Source: Clostridiales bacterium (GTDB lineage Bacteria; Bacillota; Clostridia; Oscillospirales; Oscillospiraceae). Taken from it: a stretch of 40,553 nt of DNA. Positions 1 through 8,351 of the stretch are shown in pieces. The stretch spans positions 1 through 40,553 of the forward strand of contig JAJBUK010000059.1 in assembly GCA_020860385.1 (NCBI GenBank), written 5' to 3'. Every line of letters starts with the position of its first letter. Positions within the stretch are counted from its first letter, which is position 1. A program made the translations under genes and the position numbers. Under the pieces are notes generated by a model. That model saw nothing but the letters and a program-made list of their open reading frames with translations. It did no database searches and was not told the origin of the DNA.

Positions 1-53
1 ATCACATCGAATATGGCAATGCAGGATTCCTCCATTTCTTTATCATAGCCTTA

Positions 54-566
54 TTAAAACAGATTGGACTTTTTTTGTCCTTTAAGAATTATTAAAATTT
101 GATAAAAACAGATGAAACTTCGTAAGGAAATGACGTGCCGCCGCCAAAGCCCCCTGCCCCACCGCAGCAGCGCAGCCCCCAGAAGGACGCCCAGGGTGTT
201 CAGAATCAGGTCGGCCAGGTCGGAGACCCCTGTTCCGAACAGGTATTGCCCCGCCTCTATGGCAAGGCTCAGCCCGAATCCGGCCAGGGCAGTCTGCCAC
301 AGCCGCAGACTGGGCCACCGCCAGGCCAGATAAGCCCCGAAGGGGAGAAAGACACCGATGTTGCCGAAGAACAGGTAACAGGCGGTGCCGTAGACCCCCG
401 CCCGGAGCCAGTTATAGTATTCCAGAAAGGGGGTGGGGGAGATGACCCCGTTTTGCCCCAGCCCGGCCAGAGAGAAGCCGGGGCGGAACACGGTGATGCG
501 CAGCAGCCAGGCCAGATAGAGGAAAAACAGGATGGCCAGCAGGCGGTTTGTTCGTTTCTCGTGCAT
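54..566 (-). CDS. VanZ-family membrane protein
   Basis: A 170-residue polytopic membrane protein. It opens with a short charged N-terminus and a hydrophobic segment at about residues 8-27, followed by the VanZ-type pattern NWLRAGVYGTACYLFFGNI and the later motif SLAIEAGQYLFGTGVSDLAD, which is typical of the family (E..Q...G.....D). VanZ proteins are best known from teicoplanin resistance in Tn1546, but most chromosomal members have no proven role and act somewhere in the envelope. The ATG at 566 has GGGAGG about 11 bases upstream. The last 25 residues look like read-through into AT-rich DNA rather than a family domain. It is a single-gene unit with its own promoter. The family call is solid; the function is unknown. 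Confidence 0.85.
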   Translation of the reverse strand: MHEKRTNRLLAILFFLYLAWLLRITVFRPGFSLAGLGQNGVISPTPFLEYYNWLRAGVYGTACYLFFGNIGVFLPFGAYLAWRWPSLRLWQTALAGFGLSLAIEAGQYLFGTGVSDLADLILNTLGVLLGAALLRWGRGLWRRHVISLRSFICFYQILIILKGQKKSNLF

Positions 567-604
567 AAGGGGTCGTCCTCCCGGTTCAGTGGATTCCTCC
601 GCCT

Positions 605-633
605 ATTATAGGCGCTGGCCGGAGAATTTGCAA
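605..633 (-). promoter_or_regulatory. Sigma-A-type promoter of the VanZ gene
   Basis: On the minus strand TTGCAA (633-628) and a perfect TATAAT (610-605) are separated by 17 bases, about 40 bases before the VanZ start codon. Confidence 0.75.
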
Positions 634-653
634 CCGCGCCGCTTGCCGACCCA

Positions 654-689
654 CGAAAAAACCGGCAGTCCGTACTGGGCTGCCGGTTT
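654..689 (-). terminator. Intrinsic terminator after the lipoprotein gene
   Basis: A 10-bp stem (AAACCGGCAG at 659-668 with CTGCCGGTTT at 680-689) is followed on the minus strand by a run of T. It ends the nnrD-lipoprotein transcript and separates it from the VanZ gene. Confidence 0.8.
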
Positions 690-694
690 ACGGG

Positions 695-1300
695 TCATCC
701 TGAGGAAGGGTCGCTGTCCAGCAGGAAGCTGTCAAAGGTCAAAGTGACCAGGGTCTGCCCTTCGCTGGTCAGCTCCGCCCGGAGCAGGCCGTGGGTGGTC
801 AGGTCAAACCAGCACAGGGCGGTGCAGGCGGGGTTCTCCGGGTTCTCAAACTCGGCGTACAGCTCCGCGCCGTCCGCCTCCAGGGCACATTCCAGCAGCA
901 GCCCCGTGGTGCAGCAGGTCAGAATGGTGGGCATGGCGTCTACCGGGGAGAGGCCGTCCCCATTCAGGTCGCCGGTGTCCAGTTCTACCTGCTCCCAGTC
1001 CAGCACGGTACCGTCCTCGTCCCAGCTGACGGAGCAGCCGGAGAGGTTCTCCGGCGCGGTAACGGTCATCACCCCGCCGGTCAGGTCGCCGGAGAAGTCC
1101 GCCTCGTAGCTGTAAATGCGGCCGTTGCAGTTGGCGGTGAGGGCGGCGGAGGCGGTGTAGGCGGTCATGCAGTCGTAGCTGGCCCGCACCTCGTCCACCT
1201 GGTCGGTGGCCGAAACGCCGCCTGCGCCGCAGCCGGAGAGCAGGGCGCAGGCCAGAGTCAGGGTCAGCAGCTTCTTTGGTACACCTTTCGCAAGGTGCAT
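695..1300 (-). CDS. Putative lipoprotein
   Basis: A 201-residue secreted protein with a type II signal peptide: basic start, hydrophobic stretch LLTLTLACALLSGC, lipobox LLSGC with the lipidated Cys at about residue 24. The mature part is acidic and rich in beta-type strands, with repeated patterns such as YEADFSGDL and LVTLTFDSFLLD. This resembles small lipoproteins of the LolA/LppX-like or outer-surface type, but I cannot assign a family. The ATG at 1300 has AAAGGAGG in front. It begins 31 bases after the nnrD stop, so both genes probably share the nnrD promoter and the terminator at 654-689. Nothing in the sequence ties it functionally to NADHX repair. Confidence 0.7.
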   Translation of the reverse strand: MHLAKGVPKKLLTLTLACALLSGCGAGGVSATDQVDEVRASYDCMTAYTASAALTANCNGRIYSYEADFSGDLTGGVMTVTAPENLSGCSVSWDEDGTVLDWEQVELDTGDLNGDGLSPVDAMPTILTCCTTGLLLECALEADGAELYAEFENPENPACTALCWFDLTTHGLLRAELTSEGQTLVTLTFDSFLLDSDPSSG

Positions 1301-1331
1301 GAGGTTCCTCCTTTTACAGTTGTATCAAGGG

Positions 1332-2195
1332 TCAGACAGGCACCTCCAGCTCCCGCCAGACTGCGGGCAGCGCCTGAATCAGGTCGGAGGGAGTCATGCC
1401 CCGGTGGCCAAACCGCTCCGCCGCCAGGTCGCCTGCCCTGCCATGCACCCAGACGGCGGCGGCAGCGGCCTTCGCCGGTTCCATGCCCTGGGCCAGCAGC
1501 GAGGTCAACAGACCGGCCAGCACATCGCCGCTGCCACCCTTTGCCATGCCGTCGTTGCCGGTGGTGTTCCGGTAGAGCGCACCGTCCGGGGCGGCGGTCA
1601 GGGTGCGGTGGCCCTTCAGCACCAGCACGCAGCCGTGGGCCCGGGCGAAGGCGGCGGCCTCCGCCGCACGGTCAGCGCCGGGGAAGCGGCCCGTCAGCCG
1701 CCGGAACTCCCCGTCGTGTGGGGTCAGCAGGGTGGGCGCGTCCCGCCTGTCCAATACAGATATATGCCGGGACAGGACGGTTATGCCATCCGCATCCACC
1801 ACCACCGGGCAGCTGAGCCGGGGCAGCACCTCCAGCACCAGCGCCTCCGCCTCCGGGGACTGGCCCAGCCCAGGCCCAATCAGGGCTGCGTCCGGCGCGG
1901 TTTTGCCCAGGAAGTCCGCCACGCTGCGGACAGGGTAGGGCATGGCCTCCACGCAGCCGCCCGCCACAATGCGGTAGGCGGTGTCCTCCCCAAAGGCGGG
2001 GACGCCCAGAAAGACCAGCCCGCAGCCGCCCCGCACCGCCGCCCGACTGGCCAGCAGCGGCGCGCCGGTGAAGCCCACGCTGCCCGACAGCAGATTCACC
2101 TTGCCGAAGGTGCCCTTGTGGCCCTCGGCAGGCCGGGGCGGGAGCCAGCTCCGCACCAGGGCCTCCGTCACATCGCAGACAGTACGCTCGCTCAT
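1332..2195 (-). CDS. nnrD: ADP-dependent (S)-NAD(P)H-hydrate dehydratase
   Basis: A 287-residue protein of the YjeF C-terminal, ribokinase-like family, which uses ADP to dehydrate damaged NADHX/NADPHX back to NAD(P)H in the cytoplasm. Recognisable features are the N-terminal KGTFGKVNLLSGSVGFTGAP, the central PVVVDADGITVL, LLTPHDGEFRRLTG (TPHxGE motif), and the C-terminal nucleotide-site motif GNDGMAKGGSGDVLAGLL, where the GSGD Asp is the catalytic residue of the family. The epimerase (YjeF N-terminal, NnrE) half found in fused enzymes is absent, so the epimerase would be separate or missing. I chose the ATG at 2195 because GGAGGAAC precedes it by a few bases; an upstream extension to 2303 would run through the promoter. 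Confidence 0.9.
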   Translation of the reverse strand: MSERTVCDVTEALVRSWLPPRPAEGHKGTFGKVNLLSGSVGFTGAPLLASRAAVRGGCGLVFLGVPAFGEDTAYRIVAGGCVEAMPYPVRSVADFLGKTAPDAALIGPGLGQSPEAEALVLEVLPRLSCPVVVDADGITVLSRHISVLDRRDAPTLLTPHDGEFRRLTGRFPGADRAAEAAAFARAHGCVLVLKGHRTLTAAPDGALYRNTTGNDGMAKGGSGDVLAGLLTSLLAQGMEPAKAAAAAVWVHGRAGDLAAERFGHRGMTPSDLIQALPAVWRELEVPV

Positions 2196-2226
2196 ATCCG
2201 TTCCTCCAGTCCGTTTCTTTGGGGAT

Positions 2227-2255
2227 ATTATAAGGGTATCGATTGGAAAATGCAA
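2227..2255 (-). promoter_or_regulatory. Sigma-A-type promoter of nnrD
   Basis: TTGCAT (2255-2250), 17-base spacer, perfect TATAAT (2232-2227) on the minus strand, about 30 bases before the nnrD ATG. Confidence 0.75.
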
Positions 2256-2308
2256 TGAATTTCCACCAACAAACTTTCTAAAAAACCGTGGTGCTTTCCC
2301 CAAATATG

Positions 2309-2317
2309 TGTTATGAT
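2309..2317 (+). promoter_or_regulatory. Extended -10 promoter candidate for ktrB
   Basis: TG-T-TATGAT at 2309-2317 is an extended -10 element located 34 bases before the ktrB ATG. No good -35 element stands 17 bases upstream, so the assignment is tentative. Confidence 0.45.
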
Positions 2318-2350
2318 AAAGATACGATTCCCCGGAAAGGAGGCGGTTCC

Positions 2351-3700
2351 ATGATTCAGATGCTCCGGCAGAGGGTTCACCTGTCCCGCACGAAGCTGAT
2401 TATGCTGGGCTTTGTGCTGCTGATTTTGGCGGGGACGCTGCTGCTGATGCTGCCGGTAGCCACCAGAGACGGCCAGGAAACCAGCTTCCTGGGGGCGCTG
2501 TTCACCGCCACTTCCGCCACCTGCGTCACCGGGCTGGTGGTCTATGACACCTGGACCCACTGGACGCTGTTCGGCCAGCTGGTGCTGCTGACGCTGATTC
2601 AAATCGGCGGCCTGGGCTTCATCACCATCGGCACCTTCGCCCTGTCGCTGCTGGGCCGGAAAATCGGCCTGGGGGGCCGGGAGCTGATTCGCGACAGCCT
2701 TAGCACCCAGCAGATTCGGGGCAGCATCCGGCTGGTGCGCCGCATCGTCCGGGGGACGCTGCTCTTTGAGGGAATCGGGGCGGTGCTGCTGGCCATCCGG
2801 TTCGTGCCGGAGCTGGGCTTCGCCCGGGGATGCTACTACGGCGTCTTTCATGCCGTCTCTGCCTTCTGCAACGCCGGGTTTGACCTGATGGGCTTTCAGG
2901 GGGAATACTCCTCCTTCTGCAACTACGCCGCCGACCCCATTGTGAACCTGGTGCTGATGGGGCTGATTATCGTGGGCGGCATCGGCTTTCTGGTGTGGGA
3001 CGACCTTCTGACCCACCGCTGGCACTGGCGGCGCTACCGTCTCCAGACCAAGGTGGTGCTGACCGCCACGGCGGTACTGATATTTGGGGGGACGCTGCTG
3101 TTCCTCCTGTCCGAGCGGAACAACCTCTTTGCCGATATGAGCTGGGGGGAGCGGATTTGGGCGGCGTTGTTCTGCGCCGTGACCCCCCGGACGGCGGGCT
3201 TCAACACGGTGGACACCGCTGCCCTGACCAGCGGCAGCAAGGTGCTGACTATGATTCTCATGTTCATCGGCGGCAGCCCCGGCTCCACGGCGGGCGGCAT
3301 CAAGACCACCACGGTGGTGGTGATTTTCCTCTATATCCGCTCCTACCTCTTTAGCAATGAGGACTGCACCATATTCCACCGGCGGCTGGACAAGGACGCC
3401 ATCAAACGGGCCAGCGTGGTGGTGTTCATCAACTTCTCCCTGGCGCTCTTTGCCATCCTAGTGCTGCTGGTGGGGCAGGATTTGCCCCTGGCCGACGTGC
3501 TGTTTGAAGCTTTCTCCGCCATCGGCACGGTGGGAATGTCCACCGGCGTGACCAGGGAGCTGAACGCCCTGTCCCGGCTGGTCATCATCCTGCTGATGTT
3601 CTGCGGCAGGGTGGGCAGCCTGAGCTTCGCCATGTCCTTCACCGGGCGGCGGCGCACCGGCAGGCTGCGGTACCCGGAGGAGCAAATCATCGTGGGCTGA
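2351..3700 (+). CDS. ktrB: Ktr/Trk potassium uptake channel subunit
   Basis: A 449-residue integral membrane protein of the TrkH/KtrB/HKT superfamily, the ion-conducting part of a potassium (often sodium-coupled) uptake system. The four M1-P-M2 repeats show the selectivity-filter glycines in SATCVTGLVV, SAFCNAGFDL, PRTAGFNTV and IGTVGMSTGV. About eight to ten hydrophobic segments are visible, starting with LIMLGFVLLILAGTLLLMLP. The ATG at 2351 is chosen because AAAGGAGG lies 8 bases upstream. ktrA follows after 30 bases, so channel and regulator are co-transcribed. KtrB length (about 450) fits the family; no residues are missing. In Firmicutes such systems are commonly controlled by c-di-AMP binding to the RCK subunit; no riboswitch is visible in the short leader. 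Confidence 0.92.
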   Translation: MIQMLRQRVHLSRTKLIMLGFVLLILAGTLLLMLPVATRDGQETSFLGALFTATSATCVTGLVVYDTWTHWTLFGQLVLLTLIQIGGLGFITIGTFALSLLGRKIGLGGRELIRDSLSTQQIRGSIRLVRRIVRGTLLFEGIGAVLLAIRFVPELGFARGCYYGVFHAVSAFCNAGFDLMGFQGEYSSFCNYAADPIVNLVLMGLIIVGGIGFLVWDDLLTHRWHWRRYRLQTKVVLTATAVLIFGGTLLFLLSERNNLFADMSWGERIWAALFCAVTPRTAGFNTVDTAALTSGSKVLTMILMFIGGSPGSTAGGIKTTTVVVIFLYIRSYLFSNEDCTIFHRRLDKDAIKRASVVVFINFSLALFAILVLLVGQDLPLADVLFEAFSAIGTVGMSTGVTRELNALSRLVIILLMFCGRVGSLSFAMSFTGRRRTGRLRYPEEQIIVG

Positions 3701-3730
3701 CCGCCCGCAACCATCATGGAGGAACGGAAT

Positions 3731-4390
3731 ATGAAGTCAATTCTGATGATCGGGCTGGGCAACTTCGGCCACTATCTGTGCCGGGATTTGGCGGAGCTGC
3801 GGAACGAAATTATGATTGTGGACAAGGAGGAGGCGGCCCTGGAGGATTTGCTGGACGTAGCCACCAGCAGCCTGATTGCCGACTGCACCCGGGAGAGCGT
3901 CCTCCAGCGCATCGGCGTGGCCAACTTCGACCTGTGCTTCGTCTGCATCGGCGGCAGCTTCCAGAGCAACCTGGAAATCACCAGCCTGTTGAAAGACTTG
4001 GGTGCGAAATATGTGGTCAGCCAGGCCAACAACGAGGTTCACGCCAAGTTCCTGCTCCGCAACGGCGCGGATGAAATCATCCACCCCAACAAGGATGCGG
4101 CCCTGCGGGCGGCGGTGAAGTACAATAACGACCACGTCTTTGACTACATCGACCTGCGGGATGGCTACTCCGTCTATGAAATTACCCCCCTGCGGGAGTG
4201 GGTGGGCAAGAGTATCCTGACCTCCAACATCCGGGCCAAGTACGATGTTTACGTCATCGGTATCCTCAGCAAAACCTCCGGCGACAATATCATGCCCTCC
4301 CCCCAGGCCGTCATTCAGGCGGAAGACCACCTGATGGTGCTGGCCCATGAATCCACCATGGAGAAGCTGATTTGCAAGCTGGGGAAGTGA
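3731..4390 (+). CDS. ktrA: Ktr system RCK regulatory subunit
   Basis: A 219-residue cytoplasmic protein with an RCK_N Rossmann domain at residues 1-120 (MIGLGNFGHYLC with the GxGxxG nucleotide motif, then IMIVDKEE with the acidic ribose-binding residue) and an RCK_C domain at about 135-219. It forms the ring that gates the KtrB channel in response to ATP/ADP or NAD(H), and in Firmicutes c-di-AMP through RCK_C. The ATG at 3731 is preferred over one at 3716 because the GGAGG at 3718-3722 lies 8 bases before it and overlaps the earlier ATG. It ends at a strong terminator shared with the convergent gene. Confidence 0.92.
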   Translation: MKSILMIGLGNFGHYLCRDLAELRNEIMIVDKEEAALEDLLDVATSSLIADCTRESVLQRIGVANFDLCFVCIGGSFQSNLEITSLLKDLGAKYVVSQANNEVHAKFLLRNGADEIIHPNKDAALRAAVKYNNDHVFDYIDLRDGYSVYEITPLREWVGKSILTSNIRAKYDVYVIGILSKTSGDNIMPSPQAVIQAEDHLMVLAHESTMEKLICKLGK

Positions 4391-4399
4391 AGCATCGCA

Positions 4400-4434
4400 A
4401 AAAAACGCCTGCCATTTTTTGGCAGGCGTTTTTA
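4400..4434 (+). terminator. Bidirectional intrinsic terminator after ktrA
   Basis: AACGCCTGCC (4404-4413) pairs with GGCAGGCGTT (4421-4430); the stem is flanked by an A-run on the left and a T-run on the right, so it can serve both ktrA and the convergent gene ending at 4451. Confidence 0.85.
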
Positions 4435-4450
4435 TTTGGCGCGGGAACCG

Positions 4451-4888
4451 TTAGTACCAGGCGGTATAACCGTACCAGTTCCCCTCAATTTGCCAGGTTT
4501 TGCCCCGGTTGTCCCCTGTTCCCGTCCAGGCCCAGCCGTCCTCCGTCTCCACCAGGGAGGCCCCGGATTCGTCCGCCACCGGCACGCCGTTGACGGAATA
4601 GTACAGCCCGGCATAAGGGGTCAGCGTGCTCAGGGATGGGGTGGAAAAGTCGATGATGGGGTCGGTGCGGGTGGACAGATAATCCACCATCTGCGCCATG
4701 CCAATGCTGCGGTCGGTAAATCCCTCCGCGCTCTCCGCCTCCAGGACGGCGGAAACGGCGGCGTTCAGCTCGTCCCGGTTCCTCTGGTACACCTGCCTGG
4801 GGGACAGCCACCACCGGACGGCGGAGAACAGCGCGATGAGGACAAGGACGGCAGCGAAAATTTTGCCAAGTTTTTTAAGCGCTTTCAT
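4451..4888 (-). CDS. Small membrane-anchored protein of unknown function
   Basis: A 145-residue protein with a basic start and a single membrane segment at residues 9-27 (KIFAAVLVLIALFSAVRWW), then an extracytoplasmic part. A short predicted helix with RNRDELNAAVSAVLEAE is followed by a Gly/Tyr/Trp-rich beta region ending in QIEGNWYGYTAWY. No family was recognised. The ATG at 4888 has AGAGG upstream. It stands alone between the ktrA terminator and the EF-G-like gene. Confidence 0.6.
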   Translation of the reverse strand: MKALKKLGKIFAAVLVLIALFSAVRWWLSPRQVYQRNRDELNAAVSAVLEAESAEGFTDRSIGMAQMVDYLSTRTDPIIDFSTPSLSTLTPYAGLYYSVNGVPVADESGASLVETEDGWAWTGTGDNRGKTWQIEGNWYGYTAWY

Positions 4889-5140
4889 GTTGTGTGCCTC
4901 TTTTCTTTTTTGACACCGTCCGCCGGGAGGAAGCCCGGCAGGATGCCTGCGAGGTTCATCACAAGGTCGTTCACATCAAAGCTGCGGCATTTCCAGTCGC
5001 TCCCTTCCGCGCTGCTCCTGCTCTGATGCTTTGCTTCACTGTCCACATTGTAACGAAACCAACACGGAAAACAACCGCCAAATCTTAAGGCTTTCTGAAG
5101 GTTTTCTGAAGATTTGCCGCTGTGGTGTCAGGGTACCGCA
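4889..5140. other. Non-coding gap, little content
   Basis: The gap between the small membrane protein (start 4888) and the EF-G-like gene (stop 5203) is 314 bases. It holds the EF-G terminator at 5141-5180. A short direct repeat of TTTCTGAAG occurs around 5090-5110. I see no gene with a ribosome binding site. Confidence 0.5.
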
Positions 5141-5180
5141 AACAAAAAGCAGCGCCCCCGGACTGCTCCAGGGGCGCTGC
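5141..5180 (-). terminator. Intrinsic terminator of the EF-G-like gene
   Basis: GCAGCGCCCC at 5149-5158 pairs with GGGGCGCTGC at 5171-5180; on the minus strand the stem is followed by TTTTTGTTT. It lies about 20 bases after the stop codon. Confidence 0.85.
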
Positions 5181-5202
5181 ATTACGATATTGAGTTGGGG
5201 GA

Positions 5203-7269
5203 TCAGCTGTTCAGAGCCTTGGCCTCGGCGATGGCCTTCTCCTGGGCGGCGGGGGGACACTGCTCATAGCGCAGGAAGTGGAAGGTGAAGGAGCCTCTGG
5301 ACTGGGTCATAGCCCGCAGGTCGATAGCGTACTCGCTCATCTCGGCCATAGGCACCTCGGCGGAGATGACCTGGTTGCCGTCCTTGGTGGGTTCCATGCC
5401 CATGACGCGGCCGCGGCGCTTGTTCAGGTCGCCCATGATGTCGCCCATATAGCTGTCCGGCACAGTGACCTTCAAATCGCCTACCGGCTCCAGCAGCACG
5501 GGGGAGGCCTCCGGCAGAGCGGCCTTGTAGGCCAGCTGAGCGGCGGTCTTGAAGGCGATTTCGGAGGAGTCCACCGGATGGTAGGAGCCGTCATACAGCA
5601 CGGCCTTCAGGTTCACCACCGGATACCCGGCCAGCACGCCGTGGAGGCAGGCGTCCCGCAGGCCCTTTTCCACCGCGGGGAAGTAGTTCCTCGGCACGCT
5701 GCCGCCGAACACTTCCTCGGCAAAAATCATTTCCTCCGACTCGTCGGTGGGCTCAAAGCGCACCCACACGTCGCCGTACTGGCCGCTGCCGCCGGTCTGC
5801 TTCTTGTACTTGCCCTGCTTGGACACCACCTTGCGGATCTTCTCACGATAGGGCACACGGGGGGTCTCCAGCACCACTTCCACATTGAAGCGGCTCTTGA
5901 GCTTGGACACCAGCACGTCGATGGCGATGTCGCCAGCGGCGGAAACCACCAGTTGATGGGTCTCGGCGTTGTTGGTGATGGAGAAGGAGGGGTCCTCCTC
6001 GTTCAGGCGGTTCAGGCCCACGCCGACCTTGTCGTCCTGGCCCTTGACCTTGGGGGAGATGGCCTTGGAGTACACCGGCTCGGCAAAGGGGATGGGGTCC
6101 AGCTTGTAACCGGCTACGGAGAGGGTGTCGCCAGTCTTGACCTTGTCCATCTTGGAGATGGCGCCGATGTCGCCGGCGTTCAGCTTTTTCAGCTCGGAAG
6201 CCTTCTTGCCGCACATGGCGTAGAGGCGGCCAATCTTCTCCGTAGCGCCGGTGCGGCCATTGATGAGGGACATATCCGGGGTCAGGGAGCCCTGGAGCAC
6301 CTTGACATAGGAGTACTTGCCATACTGGTCGGAGACGGTCTTAAAGACGTAGACCACGGTGTCCCCCTCGGCGCTGACGGCCACCTCTACCGGCTCCCCG
6401 TCGGCATCCACGCCGGACATGGGGTTGGTGTTCATGGGATAGGGGCCCATGGTGATGAGGCCGTGCATCAGGGCCTCGGTGCCCATACCGGTGAAGGCGC
6501 TGCCGCAGTAGACGGGGACGATGGTGGCATCCTTAATACCGGCCAGCAGGCCCTCGGCCACTTCCTCGGTGGTGAACTCCTCCCCGGCGAAGAACTTGTC
6601 CATAAACTCCTCGGAGTACTCGGCCACGGACTCCATCAGGGTGGAGTAGGACTCGATGACGAAGCTCTTCTTATTCTCGGGGATTTCAATGTGATGGCTC
6701 TTGCCGTCGTCATGGATGCCGTAGGCGCAGCGCTCCAGCACGTCCAGCACGCCGATGGCGTTCTTCTTGGCGTCCAGAATGGGGGAGACGATGGGGGTGA
6801 CCTGGTTGCCGAACTTCTCCTTCAGTTCGTCTACCACGGCGTTATAGTCGCCGTTCTCCTCATCGCACTTGGAGATGTAGAACATACAGGGCAGGTTCCG
6901 CTCCCGCACCATGCGGTAGGCCCGCTCCGCGCCCACGGGGACGCTGCCCTTGGCGGGCAGGACGATGACGGCCAGGTCGGCCACCTGCAAAGCCTCGGCG
7001 ACCTCGCCATAGAAGCCGAAGTGACCCGGGCAGTCAATGACGTTGAACAGATGATCCTTATATTCAATGGGGATAATGGAAGCGGAGATGGAGATCTGAC
7101 GCTTGATTTCCTCCGGGTCATAGTCAGAAACCGTAGTGCCGTCCGGAGTCTTGCCCAGCCGCTGGGTGACGCCGGTGACGTTCAGCATACTTTCCACCAG
7201 CATGGTCTTTCCGGAACCGGAATGGCCCAGCAGGCAGATGTTACGGATTTGTTTTGCAGAATAGCTCAT
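5203..7269 (-). CDS. Elongation factor G paralogue (FusA2-like GTPase)
   Basis: A 688-residue translational GTPase with the EF-G domain order. The G domain has G1 GHSGSGKT at about residue 16, G3 DCPGHFGF near 83, and a divergent G4, ISKCDE, where canonical EF-G has NKxD. Domain II lies at about 290-370. Domain IV is visible as QTGGSGQYGDVWVRFEP, and domain V as PDSYMGDIMGDLNKRRGRVMGME. Canonical EF-G drives ribosomal translocation; members of this divergent EF-G-like clade are common as second copies in Firmicutes and their role is not settled. It lacks signs of being a tetracycline-resistance TetM protein, since the G4 and length differ. The ATG at 7269 with AAGGAG upstream is preferred over a TTG at 7290. 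Confidence 0.85.
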   Translation of the reverse strand: MSYSAKQIRNICLLGHSGSGKTMLVESMLNVTGVTQRLGKTPDGTTVSDYDPEEIKRQISISASIIPIEYKDHLFNVIDCPGHFGFYGEVAEALQVADLAVIVLPAKGSVPVGAERAYRMVRERNLPCMFYISKCDEENGDYNAVVDELKEKFGNQVTPIVSPILDAKKNAIGVLDVLERCAYGIHDDGKSHHIEIPENKKSFVIESYSTLMESVAEYSEEFMDKFFAGEEFTTEEVAEGLLAGIKDATIVPVYCGSAFTGMGTEALMHGLITMGPYPMNTNPMSGVDADGEPVEVAVSAEGDTVVYVFKTVSDQYGKYSYVKVLQGSLTPDMSLINGRTGATEKIGRLYAMCGKKASELKKLNAGDIGAISKMDKVKTGDTLSVAGYKLDPIPFAEPVYSKAISPKVKGQDDKVGVGLNRLNEEDPSFSITNNAETHQLVVSAAGDIAIDVLVSKLKSRFNVEVVLETPRVPYREKIRKVVSKQGKYKKQTGGSGQYGDVWVRFEPTDESEEMIFAEEVFGGSVPRNYFPAVEKGLRDACLHGVLAGYPVVNLKAVLYDGSYHPVDSSEIAFKTAAQLAYKAALPEASPVLLEPVGDLKVTVPDSYMGDIMGDLNKRRGRVMGMEPTKDGNQVISAEVPMAEMSEYAIDLRAMTQSRGSFTFHFLRYEQCPPAAQEKAIAEAKALNS

Positions 7270-7345
7270 GTCGTTTACGCTCCTTATCAATATGGTGGAT
7301 TTTCACTCGGAGCGCCTGCTCCGTCAGTATAATACCCTATTGGTC

Positions 7346-7374
7346 ATTATACACGAATGGCCCGCAAAACGCAA
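7346..7374 (-). promoter_or_regulatory. Sigma-A-type promoter of the EF-G-like gene
   Basis: TTGCGT (7374-7369), 17-base spacer, perfect TATAAT (7351-7346) on the minus strand, about 77 bases before the ATG. Confidence 0.7.
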
Positions 7375-7500
7375 CTATTGTTTTGTGATTTTTACAGCGT
7401 TTCTTCGGAAGCCTTTTTGATACTGATTTTTTCTAAAAAACGATGTTTTTGCAGGGGGAGCGGCGGGACGCAAACGATGCGGAAAAGTGCGTATCCGCCC

Positions 7501-7529
7501 TTGTAGGACGGGAATTTTTGTGTTAAACT
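7501..7529 (+). promoter_or_regulatory. Promoter candidate for the ymfI-like gene
   Basis: TTGTAG (7501-7506), 17-base spacer ending in an extended TG (7521-7522), and TAAACT (7524-7529), 40 bases before the ATG. Confidence 0.5.
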
Positions 7530-7568
7530 ACGGAAAGCAGACAGATTCAGAGGAAGGAAGCGTATCCC

Positions 7569-8297
7569 ATGGCAAAGACAGTATTGATCACCGGAGCCAG
7601 CCGGGGCATCGGCGCAGCCGCCGCCCGGCGCTTCCATGCGGAGGGCTGGAACGTGGCGGTGAACTACTGCCGCTCCCGTGAGCGGGCGGAGGCCCTGTGC
7701 CAGGAACTGGGGCCAAATGCTTTTCCGGTGCAGGCCGATGTGGCCGACTGGCGGCAGGTGCAGGCCATGACGGATGCCGTGGCGGAGCGGTTCGGCGGCC
7801 TGGACGCCCTGGTCTGCAACGCGGGCATCGCCCTGCCCGGCATGGTGCTCCAGGACGTGACCAGCCAGCAGTGGGAGCGGCTGATGGCGGTGGATGTGAA
7901 CGGGGTCTACCACGCCTGCCGGGCCGCCCTGCCCTACCTGCTCCGGCAGCACCGGGGCAGCATCGTCACTGTTTCCTCCATCTGGGGGCAGGTGGGGGGC
8001 AGCTGTGAGGTGGCCTACTCCGCAGCCAAGGGGGCAGTGCTGAGCTTCTCCAGGGCGCTGGCCAAGGAGGTTGGGCCCTCCGGCATCACCGTCAACGTGG
8101 TGGCCCCCGGCGTCGTCGATACCGACATGATGGTCTTCGCCGACGGGGAGACCCGTCAGGCCCTGGCGGAGGAGACCCCCCTGGGGCGGCTGGGTACCCC
8201 GGAGGAGGTGGCGGCGGCCATTTACTTCCTATGCAGCGGCGACGCCTCTTTCATCACCGGGCAGGTGCTGGGGGTCAACGGGGGATTTGGGATGTAA
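7569..8297 (+). CDS. ymfI: SDR-family reductase, YmfI/FabG-like
   Basis: A 242-residue short-chain dehydrogenase. The NAD(P)-binding motif TGASRGIG is at residues 8-15, the NAG motif is in ALVCNAGIALPG, and the catalytic Ser and YxxxK are in SSIWGQVGGSCEVAYSAAKG. The IWG...SCEVAYSA context is, as I recall it, characteristic of YmfI, the EF-P 5-aminopentanone reductase that finishes the EF-P lysine modification in Bacillus, rather than of FabG proper. The assignment between YmfI and a general 3-oxoacyl-ACP reductase rests on this motif alone, and no fatty acid genes are nearby. GGAAGG precedes the ATG. No terminator is obvious before the following toxin-antitoxin operon. Confidence 0.75.
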   Translation: MAKTVLITGASRGIGAAAARRFHAEGWNVAVNYCRSRERAEALCQELGPNAFPVQADVADWRQVQAMTDAVAERFGGLDALVCNAGIALPGMVLQDVTSQQWERLMAVDVNGVYHACRAALPYLLRQHRGSIVTVSSIWGQVGGSCEVAYSAAKGAVLSFSRALAKEVGPSGITVNVVAPGVVDTDMMVFADGETRQALAEETPLGRLGTPEEVAAAIYFLCSGDASFITGQVLGVNGGFGM

Positions 8298-8351
8298 GGC
8301 AGCCTTTCGCCCGGAAACGGGTGAGATTCCTGATTTGACGCAAACCCGGGC

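Noticed and set aside
3716..3730. Earlier ATG for ktrA
   Set aside because: It overlaps the GGAGG that serves the ATG at 3731, and would put five extra residues before the Rossmann strand.
5043..5190. Short frame with CPHC and CRCG, resembling a zinc ribbon
   Set aside because: It would begin with TTG without a ribosome binding site and runs through the EF-G terminator into antisense of that gene; the two Cys pairs are probably chance.
5203..7269. Tetracycline ribosomal protection protein
   Set aside because: Length is compatible, but the G4 motif and domain sequences fit the chromosomal EF-G-like group and there is no mobile-element context.
5278..7332. A 684-codon open frame on the plus strand
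   Set aside because: Antisense to the EF-G-like gene, low-complexity Gly/His/Val/Leu composition, no ribosome binding site.
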